This document shows positions 46,302 through 55,181 of a stretch of 64,000 nucleotides of DNA, one piece after another; positions within the stretch are counted from its first letter, which is position 1, and each line of letters begins with the position of its first letter. The notes beneath the pieces are model-generated. The model saw nothing but the letters and a program-made list of their open reading frames with translations, was not told the origin of the DNA and did not search any database. The DNA is from Phytophthora sp. 'mugwort' (taxonomy: Eukaryota > Oomycota > Peronosporomycetes > Peronosporales > Peronosporaceae): assembly GCA_033558025.1 (NCBI GenBank), contig JAUCEF010000017.1, forward strand, positions 1 to 64,000, in the 5' to 3' direction. Made by a program: the position numbers and the translations under genes.

Positions 46302-46904
46302 CGTACTTGACAAATGGTAATCATTAGTTTCATCACACTGTGTACATGTATTTTATTGCATTCAAATTAAACGCGTACCTTGTCTTTCAGCACTCCTCTC
46401 TCACTCAGAGATGGCAGCCGCACGCGTCTCCTGCTCGACAGGCTTCAATTTCTGGGTAGTGCAATAAGCACAGTCACGTAGCTAACCTTTGATCAGGTGC
46501 ATGGCGTTTAGAGCTTGTAACTGGGACTAGGAGAGATACGCACCTTACACTAATAAGGACGCCTTGCGTGCCTGTGGAGGGGCCCCAAGGGGTGGAGGAA
46601 GGACACTAGCTTCATTTATACGCAGCATCACATGTTAATATGAGAATCCCGGCCACTGAGAGAGCCAAGGCCACACGTTGAACTGTCGTACCTGCGGCTA
46701 CAGCAGGTTCTGGGGGGGGGGCAGTGGCGGGGGCGCGGTGCTGGGGGCCTGGTGGCGGAGTCCTGGGCTTCGGCTGGTGCTCATCAGGTCGAGGGGCAGC
46801 TATGCTTCTCCTGACGCATGGAAGAATGATGAGTAGCTGGTGGATCCATAAATATAAATGTAAGATATTTTAATTACAGACATGATCAAAACATAGTGCT
46901 GAGA
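46302..46904. other. Non-coding spacer with G-tract
   Basis: No gene is supported. A run of ten G sits near 46,711, within a G-rich stretch to ~46,790. AT-rich sequence (ATAAATATAAATGTAAGAT) follows before the Harbinger-type inverted repeat. Confidence 0.6.
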
Positions 46905-46926
46905 GTGCAACCCCACCGGTCACACT
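46905..46926 (+). repeat. Harbinger left terminal inverted repeat
   Basis: Shares GCAACCCCACC-GT--CACT with the reverse complement of the right end. Confidence 0.65.
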
Positions 46927-47136
46927 ATTTGGCTGCTTTAAACCAAATTTCTGTGAAATTTGTCATGTGGTCGAGCCACCGGTGGCAGCAAATGCGACAC
47001 AAATGTGACAAGGCCCTCCACGCACTATTCTTGACGCCGGATTTGATGAGCGAAATAGCGCCGCCAAAGACCGCCAACATGAGTAACGGACGGCCCTCCA
47101 CACAGAGATTTCCATTGTTCAGCATACTTCCTCACG

Positions 47137-48190
47137 ATGAGTAAAACCCGCGGACCCAACTTCAGCCTAGATGAAGACAAGGCTCTGTGTAGAGCATGGG
47201 TCAATACCAGCGAGCACGGCGGTGTCGGCACCAATCAGAAGGGGGACGATTTCTACAAGCGCGTGAAGACAATGTTCGATGAAGAGCTGCGTGCACAAGA
47301 AAAGTGGGTCTACGAGAGAAGATTAAGATCACTCAGCACACGCTTTGGTCAACATCTCCCACGACGTATCAAAGTTCGTTGCCTGCCACGCCAAGATTGT
47401 CGCCCTCAATCACAGTGGATCCACGCCGACAGATATAGAGCACCAGGCCATCGAACTTTACGAGACGGAGAATAGGAACGACAACTTTCGGTTTCTACTA
47501 TGCTGGTACATTCTCAAGGATTCGCCCAAGTGAGGTGGTTGGTGCGCGAACAAGCAGGCGAAGCCAACACCAAGGATGCAGCAACCTCAAGCATAAGCTG
47601 CTGCCTTGATAGGCAACGCGGAGAGTGGTATAGCCCAGGACAGTGTTGATCTTCACGATGCAGCGACGGCGGGGCGCCCTGCTGGTCAAAAACGGGTCAA
47701 GCGAGACGAGATTAACATGACACCTTTTGCCAAATAGGTTAAAGCAGCCGAAAGAATGGCTGCCAACGGAGAAGCACGCAACCGCGTCGTGCGCGAGCAA
47801 GTTGACTTGAACATTTTCAGCCTCGTGCCGAGCGCCGAAGATGCAAAAACTCAGGAGTATGTCGCTTTGCAACGCAAGCTTATTCTCGCTCGCCTTCGAA
47901 AGGAAGCGGCCGCGTTACTGCCATCTAGTGACGTGGAGAGAAGCATCAGGGACGTTGTCGACTGCAGCCCGACGAGTACCGGGACCAGCGATGATTTCAC
48001 GCCTGCAGGACGCGGCCACATCTCAATGCAGAGGGATGGTGGCCCAGTTCCGAGAACGATAGGTGATGAAGGCCGTGACCCAGTCCACACGACGGACGAA
48101 CACGCCGATGCGCTGAGTGATGCTTCAGTACCTCTAACGCTGTGGTCATCATCGAAAATGACTCACGCTACATTTAAAAGAAAAAAATGA
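47137..48190 (+). pseudogene. Harbinger Myb/SANT-like protein, broken
   Basis: The ATG at 47,137 opens MSKTRGPNFSLDEDKALCRA, a Myb/SANT-like helix with AWVNTSEHGGVGTNQKGDDF. This resembles the NAM-associated/trihelix proteins encoded by PIF/Harbinger elements, which bind the ends and bring the transposase to the nucleus. A frameshift near 47,345 leads into FVACHAKIVALNHSGSTPTD and LYETENRNDNFRFLLCWYIL. Further frame breaks and a stop at ~47,739 precede MAANGEARNRVVREQVDLNI and the Lys/Arg-containing C-terminal part (to 48,190). Confidence 0.75.
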
Positions 48191-48291
48191 CCCCGAAACA
48201 TTTAATAAAAATATGTTCTGCATTTGATGAATCGCTATGGGGTCCATGAATTCCTACTACTGGGAACAATGCCGCTCCCACAAATGAGCCA

Positions 48292-49470
48292 TTAAGCCGT
48301 CTCGAAGGCGGCGGTGCTGACGCTGGCTGGATATCTGGTGCGCTGAGGCAATGAGATCCGCAACCGTAGCAGGTTGAATCCGATCGACAGGTCGCGATAC
48401 AGTGGAACTCCACCCGGCTGTGCTGCTTCGGTAAAAAGATGGTCATGGCCTCGAAAGTCTGGATCGATGCACTCGTCTTCGATAATCATGTTGTGAAGAA
48501 TTACACAAGTCTTCATGACGGTATAAACTGCGTCAGCATTCCGCAAAAGGCACGGCGTATTAATGATTCTAAAGCGTGCCTGTACCACTCCAAAGCAACG
48601 CTCAACATCATTACGGCAGGACTCTTGCAGACTTGAGTAAAGTTTCTGCTTCTTGCCATGGGGTCATTCGAGAGGCTTAGCAAACACTGGCCATTCAGGG
48701 TAAATCCCGTCGGCTATCAGATATGGCACATATTGTTTATTATCTGTACAATCAAATCCAAAGTGCGACGAGGGCAAAGAATACATGATACAAACACTCT
48801 GTCGCGCACCTGCAATTGTGAACTCAATGCGTGTGCTGTTTTTGAAGCATGGTGTTGAACAAGGGAGATTGGTCGAGAATGTTAATATCATTTAGAGAAC
48901 CCGGTGACCCAAAGTTGCAGTGCCAGATGCGAAGATTGTAGTCTGCAACCGCCTCAAGCACCATAGTTGGCTTCTTATCCTTGCCTTTGTACTGACCAGC
49001 GTAAGCTGTAGGGCAAAGCCGACACTTCCAATGCATACAGTCGACTGAACCGATCATCCCTACGAACCCCCGTCTAGCATTCTGCTCCGACAACTTTCGC
49101 AGCTCTTCTTCATTCGGCTGCCGTAAATATTCCGGGCCAAATCGATCAATCACAGCCAAACAGAATCGTTTTAGGCAAACCATAGCTGTTGTGTCAGAGA
49201 TCTCCAAATCCTCATCGATTGAATCTGCTGTGCTGGCGTAAGCGAGCTGTCGGAGGGCTGCAGTGACTTTTAGTAGGCTCTAAATGCCCGTTTCCCCCGT
49301 AGCATCAGGTTTTGATCAAAGCAACTATCAATCGCGACTACTTCCTCCATGATTCGCTGGAAAAGGCTTCGGTGCATTCGAAAGCGATTGCGAAAGTCTC
49401 GGTCGTTATAAACTGGGTCTGGGCCAAAGTACTGCTGTACTAGTCGAACGTGGCAGCTTCAGGATCACGA
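48292..49470 (-). pseudogene. PIF/Harbinger DDE_4 transposase, broken
   Basis: The minus strand encodes, from the right, RNRFRMHRSLFQRIMEEVVA (near 49,390), an in-frame stop, then the open part 48,824-49,207: RFGPEYLRQPNEEELRKLSE, GFVGMIGSVDCMHWKCRLCP (first Asp), YKGKDKKPTMVLEAVADYNL and GSPGSLNDINILDQSPLFNT (second Asp region). After a frameshift and a stop near 48,660, DVERCFGVVQARFRIINTPC supplies the Glu region and VYTVMKTCVILHNMIIEDEC the C-terminal helix. This is a clear ALP1/PIF-type transposase with all catalytic regions but a disrupted frame. Confidence 0.88.
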
Positions 49471-49743
49471 TTCTTGTTTGGAGCACGACCAGGGTGCGAA
49501 CTACCTCTCTAAGGCTCTAGCTCTAAGCCGGAAGGATTGTCTGTATATTGCTGTGAGCATGGTCTCTTCTCTTCGCCATCAGCTAGCAGAGCTTGAACCC
49601 AACTTCGACTCGTGCTAGTATTCATGACTGTAGGAACGATCAGTTTAGCAGAAATGTAGCGCTCACCACTGTGAAGCTGTCACCGTGTTTGCACTAAATA
49701 AAACGAAACATCTGTATTGGATCACCAAATTTAGTTTGTGAAA

Positions 49744-49765
49744 AGTGCAACTGGTGGGGTTGCCC
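49744..49765 (-). repeat. Harbinger right terminal inverted repeat
   Basis: AGTGCAACTGGTGGGGTTGCCC is the imperfect reverse complement of the left end. Confidence 0.65.
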
Positions 49766-49782
49766 TGAAACCATGTGCAATA

Positions 49783-50545
49783 GATTTGGCGATAATTTAT
49801 GGGTGCTACAGGAACCTTTTTCTGCAAACGCTGGTACCTCAAGTCACCCGTCACCATAATTTATTAATGATAACATGATAGAGGGTGGGTCACCACTAAT
49901 GCAGTTGCTGGAAGTTCGACATTGGGCGCAAAAGGACGCCACCTGAATTCATGTTGTAAACGTTTGAGTACTTAATGTTGTACTGTATTCCTTGGTCACC
50001 TGCTGCAACGAGCTCGATATCTTCTGTCGAACATTATTAGAGGGATTGAACAATCCCAGGTTTTACAGTAGGTTTTACAGTAGATTGAGAAGCTCCGTCA
50101 CTTGCAACTCTGGTTAATGGATCGTGAGAGCATGGCTCTTGGGGTTCATCACACTCGCAATTTGGTACTCTTGGAGACGCGTGCCGGTAGACGCCCTAGA
50201 CGCTCTTCATATTGGCGGGGGCGAGTTCTTGATGCGTCTGCACATTATGGTCAGCCCCTTTCCAACAACGTTTGGTGGACATCTAGTTTTACTACAATCG
50301 ACATCAATACCGTAATAGTATCATTGAGTGAGCAATCCGAGCCTCTGTCCGTAATACATGTACATGTACGCCAATACACGTTATGGGCGATAGTTTATGG
50401 GTGCTAAAGGAATTTTTTTTCTGCAAACGATCCTACCGGTACCTCAAGTCACCCGTCACAATAATTTAATGATATGCTAGAGGGCGTGTCACCACTAATG
50501 CAGTTGCTGGAAGTTCGATACTCGGCGCAAATGGATGCCACCCGC
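49783..50545 (-). mobile_element. Inverted pogo-like remnant flanked by a ~155-bp direct repeat
   Basis: 49,920-50,420 matches the reverse complement of 5,178-5,720 (shared GTACAGTACAACATT and CCATTAACCAGAGT on the opposite strand). A ~155-bp segment at 49,790-49,945 is repeated at 50,390-50,545 (shared GTGTCACCACTAATGCAGTTG-type sequence and ACCTCAAGTCACCCGTCAC). No intact coding frame remains. The right repeat ends ~55 bp from the start codon of the MFS transporter gene. Confidence 0.75.
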
Positions 50546-50599
50546 ATCCGACCATTTGCAAACTGCGAGGCGCAGTGACACCACGGAGCTCACAAAAGC

Positions 50600-51991
50600 A
50601 TGGCGGCACCAACGCTTAAACCGCCCAATGAACCCGATGCATGCCACCGCCTGCTATGGGAGCCTAAGCTCATGTACGCGCTCAACTCGGCATGGGGCTC
50701 CACGACCGCCAATTACCTGCCAGTATACTACCAGCACACGGCTGGGTTCTCTAAGATGCAGATCGGTTTACTACAGACGCTGCCCAGCATCGCCGCCATC
50801 TTGGGCCCGCCCTTCTGGGGTGGCGTGGCCGATCGCATCCGGGACCAGCGGCTCGTCCACGTGTTCTGCATCGTCAGCGGCACGTTGCTGCAGTTCTCGA
50901 CCCGATACTTCTTCTGGTCGCTTGGGTGGACGGCGTTCATGGTGCTCACCAGTCAAATCCAGAGCTGCCCCGCCAATTCATTACTGGACCACACGGTGCT
51001 CGATTTGTTAGCGAAGGAAGGCGGAGAATATGGACGACAGAGACTCTTTGGAGCGGTGGGGTGGGGCATTGGAACCTACTTGACTGGCATCGTCGTGGCG
51101 TGGGGAGGGATCTTTTGGTCGTTTAACTTATGTCTCGTCATAGGCTTTTCGACGCTTCTAGTGCTGCGACAGCTCCCTTCTGTGAAGTACGGCGAGCAAT
51201 ACAGTGCTATTGAAACAGGAGATGAAGGAGAGCACGGCGATACTGGAGTTACACCGTCATTTTTGGAGGCAGCGCGTCTGATTGCTGAGAAATTGGACGT
51301 CCTGATGCTGCTCGGTGTCGTTTTCATCATGGGGAACATGCACGGGGTCTTCTCTAGTTTTCTCCAGCTCAATCTGTACAACGTCGCGGGCGACGACCCG
51401 TATATTATTGGTATAGCTGTCATGGCCGAAACTTCGTCGGAGCTGCCTGCTTTCTTCTTCGCTGACAAAGTTATTAAGAAGTGTGGTACGGTAAATGTGC
51501 TGCTGATATCCCTTGTGGGCTACACATTTCGAATTTCATACTACGCATTGATGACAAATGCATGGGGTGCGATTCCATTCGAATTTCTGCACGGCCTTAC
51601 GTTTGGATTAACGTGGGCAGCTTGTACGCAATATGTATTTTCTGCGGCACCTCGTGGCTGTGAGGGAGTAATTATGGGTATATTAAGCGCCATCCATAAT
51701 GGTTTAGCACGAGCGACTGGCACGCTTATTGGTGGATACTTCTACGATAACTACGGCGCTCGTGCGATGTGGTCCGTCACAGGTTTTGGCGTGCCTCTGT
51801 CGCTGGTTAGTGTTGCCATGTTTGCATTCCTGAAGAAAAACGAAGATATTGACCTGCTGGAGGAAGAGATATTGCAAGAACGTGCTGCACTGTTCTCTCC
51901 GCACCGAGGAGACACACAGGGGCTGAAGTCTCCGATGCATCCGCCGGGATTCAACACTTCTGTCCATCTTACGTACGACTCGGTTCAATGA
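50600..51991 (+). CDS. Major facilitator superfamily transporter (MFSD6/PPP-like)
   Basis: An intact 463-residue protein with about 12 membrane segments. The start has LMYALNSAWGSTTANYLPVY and MQIGLLQTLPSIAAILGPPF followed by WGGVADRIRDQR. The GxADR motif between TM2 and TM3 is an MFS hallmark. A charged cytosolic loop (~200-225) divides two six-helix halves, and residues ~240-420 hold the second half (PFEFLHGLTFGLTWAACTQY, RATGTLIGGYFYDNYGARAM). The length and pattern fit the MFS_1-like group that includes MFSD6 and bacterial phenylpropionate permease. The substrate is unknown. The C-terminal tail has a dileucine-type acidic stretch (DIDLLEEEIL). The first ATG follows CCATTTGC, a word like the oomycete flanking promoter element, ~40 bp upstream. 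Confidence 0.9.
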   Translation: MAAPTLKPPNEPDACHRLLWEPKLMYALNSAWGSTTANYLPVYYQHTAGFSKMQIGLLQTLPSIAAILGPPFWGGVADRIRDQRLVHVFCIVSGTLLQFSTRYFFWSLGWTAFMVLTSQIQSCPANSLLDHTVLDLLAKEGGEYGRQRLFGAVGWGIGTYLTGIVVAWGGIFWSFNLCLVIGFSTLLVLRQLPSVKYGEQYSAIETGDEGEHGDTGVTPSFLEAARLIAEKLDVLMLLGVVFIMGNMHGVFSSFLQLNLYNVAGDDPYIIGIAVMAETSSELPAFFFADKVIKKCGTVNVLLISLVGYTFRISYYALMTNAWGAIPFEFLHGLTFGLTWAACTQYVFSAAPRGCEGVIMGILSAIHNGLARATGTLIGGYFYDNYGARAMWSVTGFGVPLSLVSVAMFAFLKKNEDIDLLEEEILQERAALFSPHRGDTQGLKSPMHPPGFNTSVHLTYDSVQ

Positions 51992-52798
51992 AATCAGCAT
52001 GAGAAATGATGATCAGTATGGTGTGGTGTAATTGAACCTTATCGAAGTCGCTCAAATGACCAGTGTACAGTTCCTTTCATGCCGATGAGCATGAAATGAT
52101 TCTTGCGCTTCTTGGTACTGCTGAAAGATGCATCGGCATGCTGAGGTCTTGACACCTTCGGTAAATTCTATCTTCGTGTTACTCTTAGGCATTTGAAGGA
52201 TTATATTAGGCTTTCGCCGGAAAAACGTTGCAATCAAAATGTAAGACTGCACCGCAGAGTAAAATCCAAATGATCGATTGCACGTCAGAAAGATATTGCA
52301 GTATCCAATTTCGCGTAAACTAACCTTCAGTCTTGGAGTTGGAGTGTGTCGTCTTTGTGTGGCATCCTGATTGCTTTCGCCACAAGCCTCGAGACCAGAA
52401 CTCACTGTTTGTCTTCAGGAACATGAGTGCTTCGAACATTACTGGGTTCATTCTGTGCCTGCGATCAGTCATCACGTTCTTCGCTGAGCTGAACAACCGA
52501 GGCCGATGTTCCTGCATAGAGCGTGATAGTAAAGTACTGGTAAACTTTAGTATTCATAACATACTTCGAAGTATGTGTTATAATAGTACATCAGCTTCTC
52601 AAGCCACGTACCGTACCCTCTATCAGATTTCACATTGGGGAGTATCCGAGTACGAGGCCCAATCGTGGTAGCTCTACTTAACATGATTCTGTCAAATTGA
52701 CCGGCAGTAAACCTGTCAACTAGTCAAGGTTCTTGGAAAACAACAGCCATAGCAGGATTTAATATAAATGTATCCTTGGATTATACTACGAAGTATAG
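51992..52798. other. Convergent intergenic region with an 18-bp perfect palindrome
   Basis: No gene is supported. ACATACTTCGAAGTATGT (52,559-52,576) is a perfect palindrome, and a related ACTACGAAGTATAG lies at ~52,787. The two flanking genes converge here, so these may be 3'-end hairpins. Confidence 0.6.
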
Positions 52799-55009
52799 CT
52801 AACGAAGATTGGGCCTATAGGAGCTCTCTCTCTGTTGTAGCTCGTTTTCCAGCCCGCCCAAATTTGTGTGTTCCTGCGCATGAACAAGTGGCTGGACAAC
52901 ATCCATGAATCCGCACCGTGTCTTCATGGACTTTCCGGCCAAAACAATTCCGTACTTGAGGTAGGAGGCAGGAAGTAAAACTAGCTGGCAATCGGTCATC
53001 TTTTCTAACGCCCACGAACGCCGTACGAGGCTCAGAGCGCGCATGGGGATATCTACCATATTCTCCGCGTGAATACGTCCATCGTTTATTTCGCCGAGGT
53101 ATGCTGATTCGGAGGAGGTAGATGAGCTTGGGCCCACTAATTCTTCTCGTGTCGGGATTAGCAGAGGTGGCACAGATCGCATCAAAATGCCAGCGGTGTT
53201 GCTTGTTAGATCATTAGGAACAGCACAGAAAGCAGCAAGCGGAAAACACTTCGCTGTACTAGGCTGGGCCGCAGACACAGAACCACTGATAGACTGCACC
53301 AAGCTTCGAGGAACCACCGATTTTCCAGCACGAAATCGTGAAACTGTAAGTATACCAACAACCAGCACGCTGATTCCTGTGGTGGCCAGTAGCGGGTAAT
53401 AAATGTCGAGTGGCACAATAGAGGTAGTTTGATGCACGAAAAACGCGTTTGAAAGTGCAGTGACATTTTCAAAGGAAGTTCGATCGATTAGACGCTGTCT
53501 ATCCTGATGTTGCATAGCGCCATAAATCTCTGATCCTCCCAAATGAACGCCAATGAATGAGACAGATAGACCAATAGTCGTTATTTCCAGCGGGCTTACG
53601 TATGTTTGCCGAACAAACGCTAGCGTGCGCTTTTCATCGAAGGCGACAACGGCACCCCAGATGACGTTTACGCATACAGCAACTACGTCACAGAATCGAA
53701 CCATCGTTAAAAATGCGTGCGTATCCCCAGCATCGATATTTCCATCACTCCAGAGATTAACGCTAGGGATTACAAGCATCCACGCCAGGAATCTGGAGAT
53801 AACTGTGAGCAATGCAACAGGAACGCTCGACAACAGACCTATTTGAAGAACTTGAGTGTAATCTTTGACTCCGAAGCCCATTTTTGTCGTCCACGCGGAA
53901 GACGTTTGGTACTCGGAGGCAACTAGTGGTTTCCACAGTGGCCACAACATACACAGGGAGATTTCGACTACGCTGCAAACCGTGAGCGCCAACAAAATAA
54001 GATCCACCAAAACCATAGTAATGTACAGTGAGCCAGATGTAGATACATTGACTAGTGACCTGTGCTCCACCAGTTTGTTACTGTTACCACGAGCCGAATC
54101 ATACACGGTGAATATACTCTGGCGATTCTCTCGTATCAGGAACGTCATGCCCATTGCATCCAGACTGCTTGACATTAGCCAAGCTTTGTCTCGTAAAAAC
54201 TGCGACATCATGGGAGTACCACTTCCAAGCAGAAAGCTGCGGTGGAAACTCGGACTTCCGCATCCATATATCGACGCGGTATATCGCCCTGATCCTTTGA
54301 CGATGAATCCTTCCACGCACACAGCAGCAAAAACTGGAGAGCTTTTGCTGATCACCTCAAGCAGTTCAATCAGCTCAGTCTCATCGTCACTCCCGGGTAT
54401 TGTAGCGTACGTCTCCTGGCCTTGGATGCTTCCTTTTAACCGTCCATTGTATTCAGCCGTTGAGGAGGCTGCTGCTCTAAATGAAAGCTCGTCATGGAAG
54501 TTGTAACGCTCTCTGAACTGGGTGACAATTGGCGAGTGACAGATGGGTGGCTTGCGATGCTTGTACAGAAGCTCACAGGCTATCCATGCCATGGAATCAA
54601 CACGGATGCTGCTTGTGAGAAAGAGCTCGGCTCGGACTGAGTTGGCGCCTTTTCCGATCTCACAGTTCCTTCCGACAGCATAGCGGAAGACACGCGTCGT
54701 ATCTTCTTCTAGCAAGGGTGTAAGCGACGAGCATTTTTCCAAGAAGGAGCTCCACCCGGAGGCCCGCTGCAACTTTTGGTCTGAATAGGAAAACGACGTC
54801 GTCGGTTGCAATAGTGCAGCGTCCGATGCTGGCAGGTATCTCGTCTCGACAGTCGAGAACGCGAACGTGTCGTGGGGGCCCATCCATTGCAGCTTGAACC
54901 ACAGATCCCGCACATCCAACAGCAAGGACAGCGTAACTAAGACCACGTCCAGCAGCAATGGCAGCCAACGTGGAGATTTGCGACGGAAGATGCCTCGGTC
55001 GTGCGCCAT
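52799..55009 (-). CDS. Multi-pass membrane protein, oomycete hypothetical
   Basis: An intact 736-residue frame. A basic start (RRKSPR) precedes a first membrane segment (WLPLLLDVVLVTLSLLLDV, residues ~15-34). A large, probably non-cytosolic, domain of ~290 residues with several Cys follows. About five membrane segments come next between ~328 and ~580 (SLYITMVLVDLILLALTV, IGLLSSVPVALLTVISRFLA, VVAVCVNVIWGAVVAF, ITTIGLSVSFIGVHLGG, YPLLATTGISVLVVGILTV). A ~150-residue cytosolic-type Ser-rich tail ends the protein. The layout resembles large oomycete membrane-protein families with no assigned function, and I do not recognise a conserved catalytic motif. Its ATG (55,009-55,007) overlaps an ATG of the divergent neighbour within CATG. 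Confidence 0.85.
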   Translation of the reverse strand: MAHDRGIFRRKSPRWLPLLLDVVLVTLSLLLDVRDLWFKLQWMGPHDTFAFSTVETRYLPASDAALLQPTTSFSYSDQKLQRASGWSSFLEKCSSLTPLLEEDTTRVFRYAVGRNCEIGKGANSVRAELFLTSSIRVDSMAWIACELLYKHRKPPICHSPIVTQFRERYNFHDELSFRAAASSTAEYNGRLKGSIQGQETYATIPGSDDETELIELLEVISKSSPVFAAVCVEGFIVKGSGRYTASIYGCGSPSFHRSFLLGSGTPMMSQFLRDKAWLMSSSLDAMGMTFLIRENRQSIFTVYDSARGNSNKLVEHRSLVNVSTSGSLYITMVLVDLILLALTVCSVVEISLCMLWPLWKPLVASEYQTSSAWTTKMGFGVKDYTQVLQIGLLSSVPVALLTVISRFLAWMLVIPSVNLWSDGNIDAGDTHAFLTMVRFCDVVAVCVNVIWGAVVAFDEKRTLAFVRQTYVSPLEITTIGLSVSFIGVHLGGSEIYGAMQHQDRQRLIDRTSFENVTALSNAFFVHQTTSIVPLDIYYPLLATTGISVLVVGILTVSRFRAGKSVVPRSLVQSISGSVSAAQPSTAKCFPLAAFCAVPNDLTSNTAGILMRSVPPLLIPTREELVGPSSSTSSESAYLGEINDGRIHAENMVDIPMRALSLVRRSWALEKMTDCQLVLLPASYLKYGIVLAGKSMKTRCGFMDVVQPLVHAQEHTNLGGLENELQQRESSYRPNLR

Positions 55010-55065
55010 GTCGGCAAGAGGAGTCGGTCTTGCGTACGAAACGACGCGAGCTGATTACGAATCAC

Positions 55066-55076
55066 TCATTGGTCGA
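55066..55076. promoter_or_regulatory. Shared CCAAT box / initiator-like site between divergent genes
   Basis: CTCATTGG reads as CCAATGAG on the other strand, giving a CCAAT box for the minus-strand gene ~60 bp upstream of its ATG. On the plus strand TCACTCATT resembles the oomycete initiator (TCAYTYY). If transcription of the plus gene begins here, its real start is the downstream ATG at 55,182. Confidence 0.5.
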
Positions 55077-55181
55077 AGGTTGTCACAAAGTTACATATTC
55101 TCGAATGAGCCAAAATCCGCTACGTCAGTGCCTGTAGAATTGAATTGGCTTGGTTGCGAGATAGACTCGACACACAGGACG

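Larger units (their letters stand above)
46905..49765. mobile_element. PIF/Harbinger transposon, broken
   Basis: Imperfect ~22-bp terminal inverted repeats: 46,905-46,926 (GTGCAACCCCACCGGTCACACT) and the reverse complement of 49,744-49,765. They frame two convergent coding regions: a Myb-like protein on + and a DDE_4 transposase on -. This two-gene layout is the hallmark of PIF/Harbinger elements. TGA lies close outside both ends (46,899-46,902 region and 49,765-49,767) and may be the 3-bp target duplication. Confidence 0.75.

Noticed and set aside
54867..55007. Longest upstream start of the UFD1-like gene
   Set aside because: It would lie wholly inside the divergent membrane-protein coding sequence and upstream of the likely promoter.
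52799..55009. Receptor or channel assignment for the 736-residue membrane protein
   Set aside because: Topology alone does not support a specific function and no diagnostic motif was seen.
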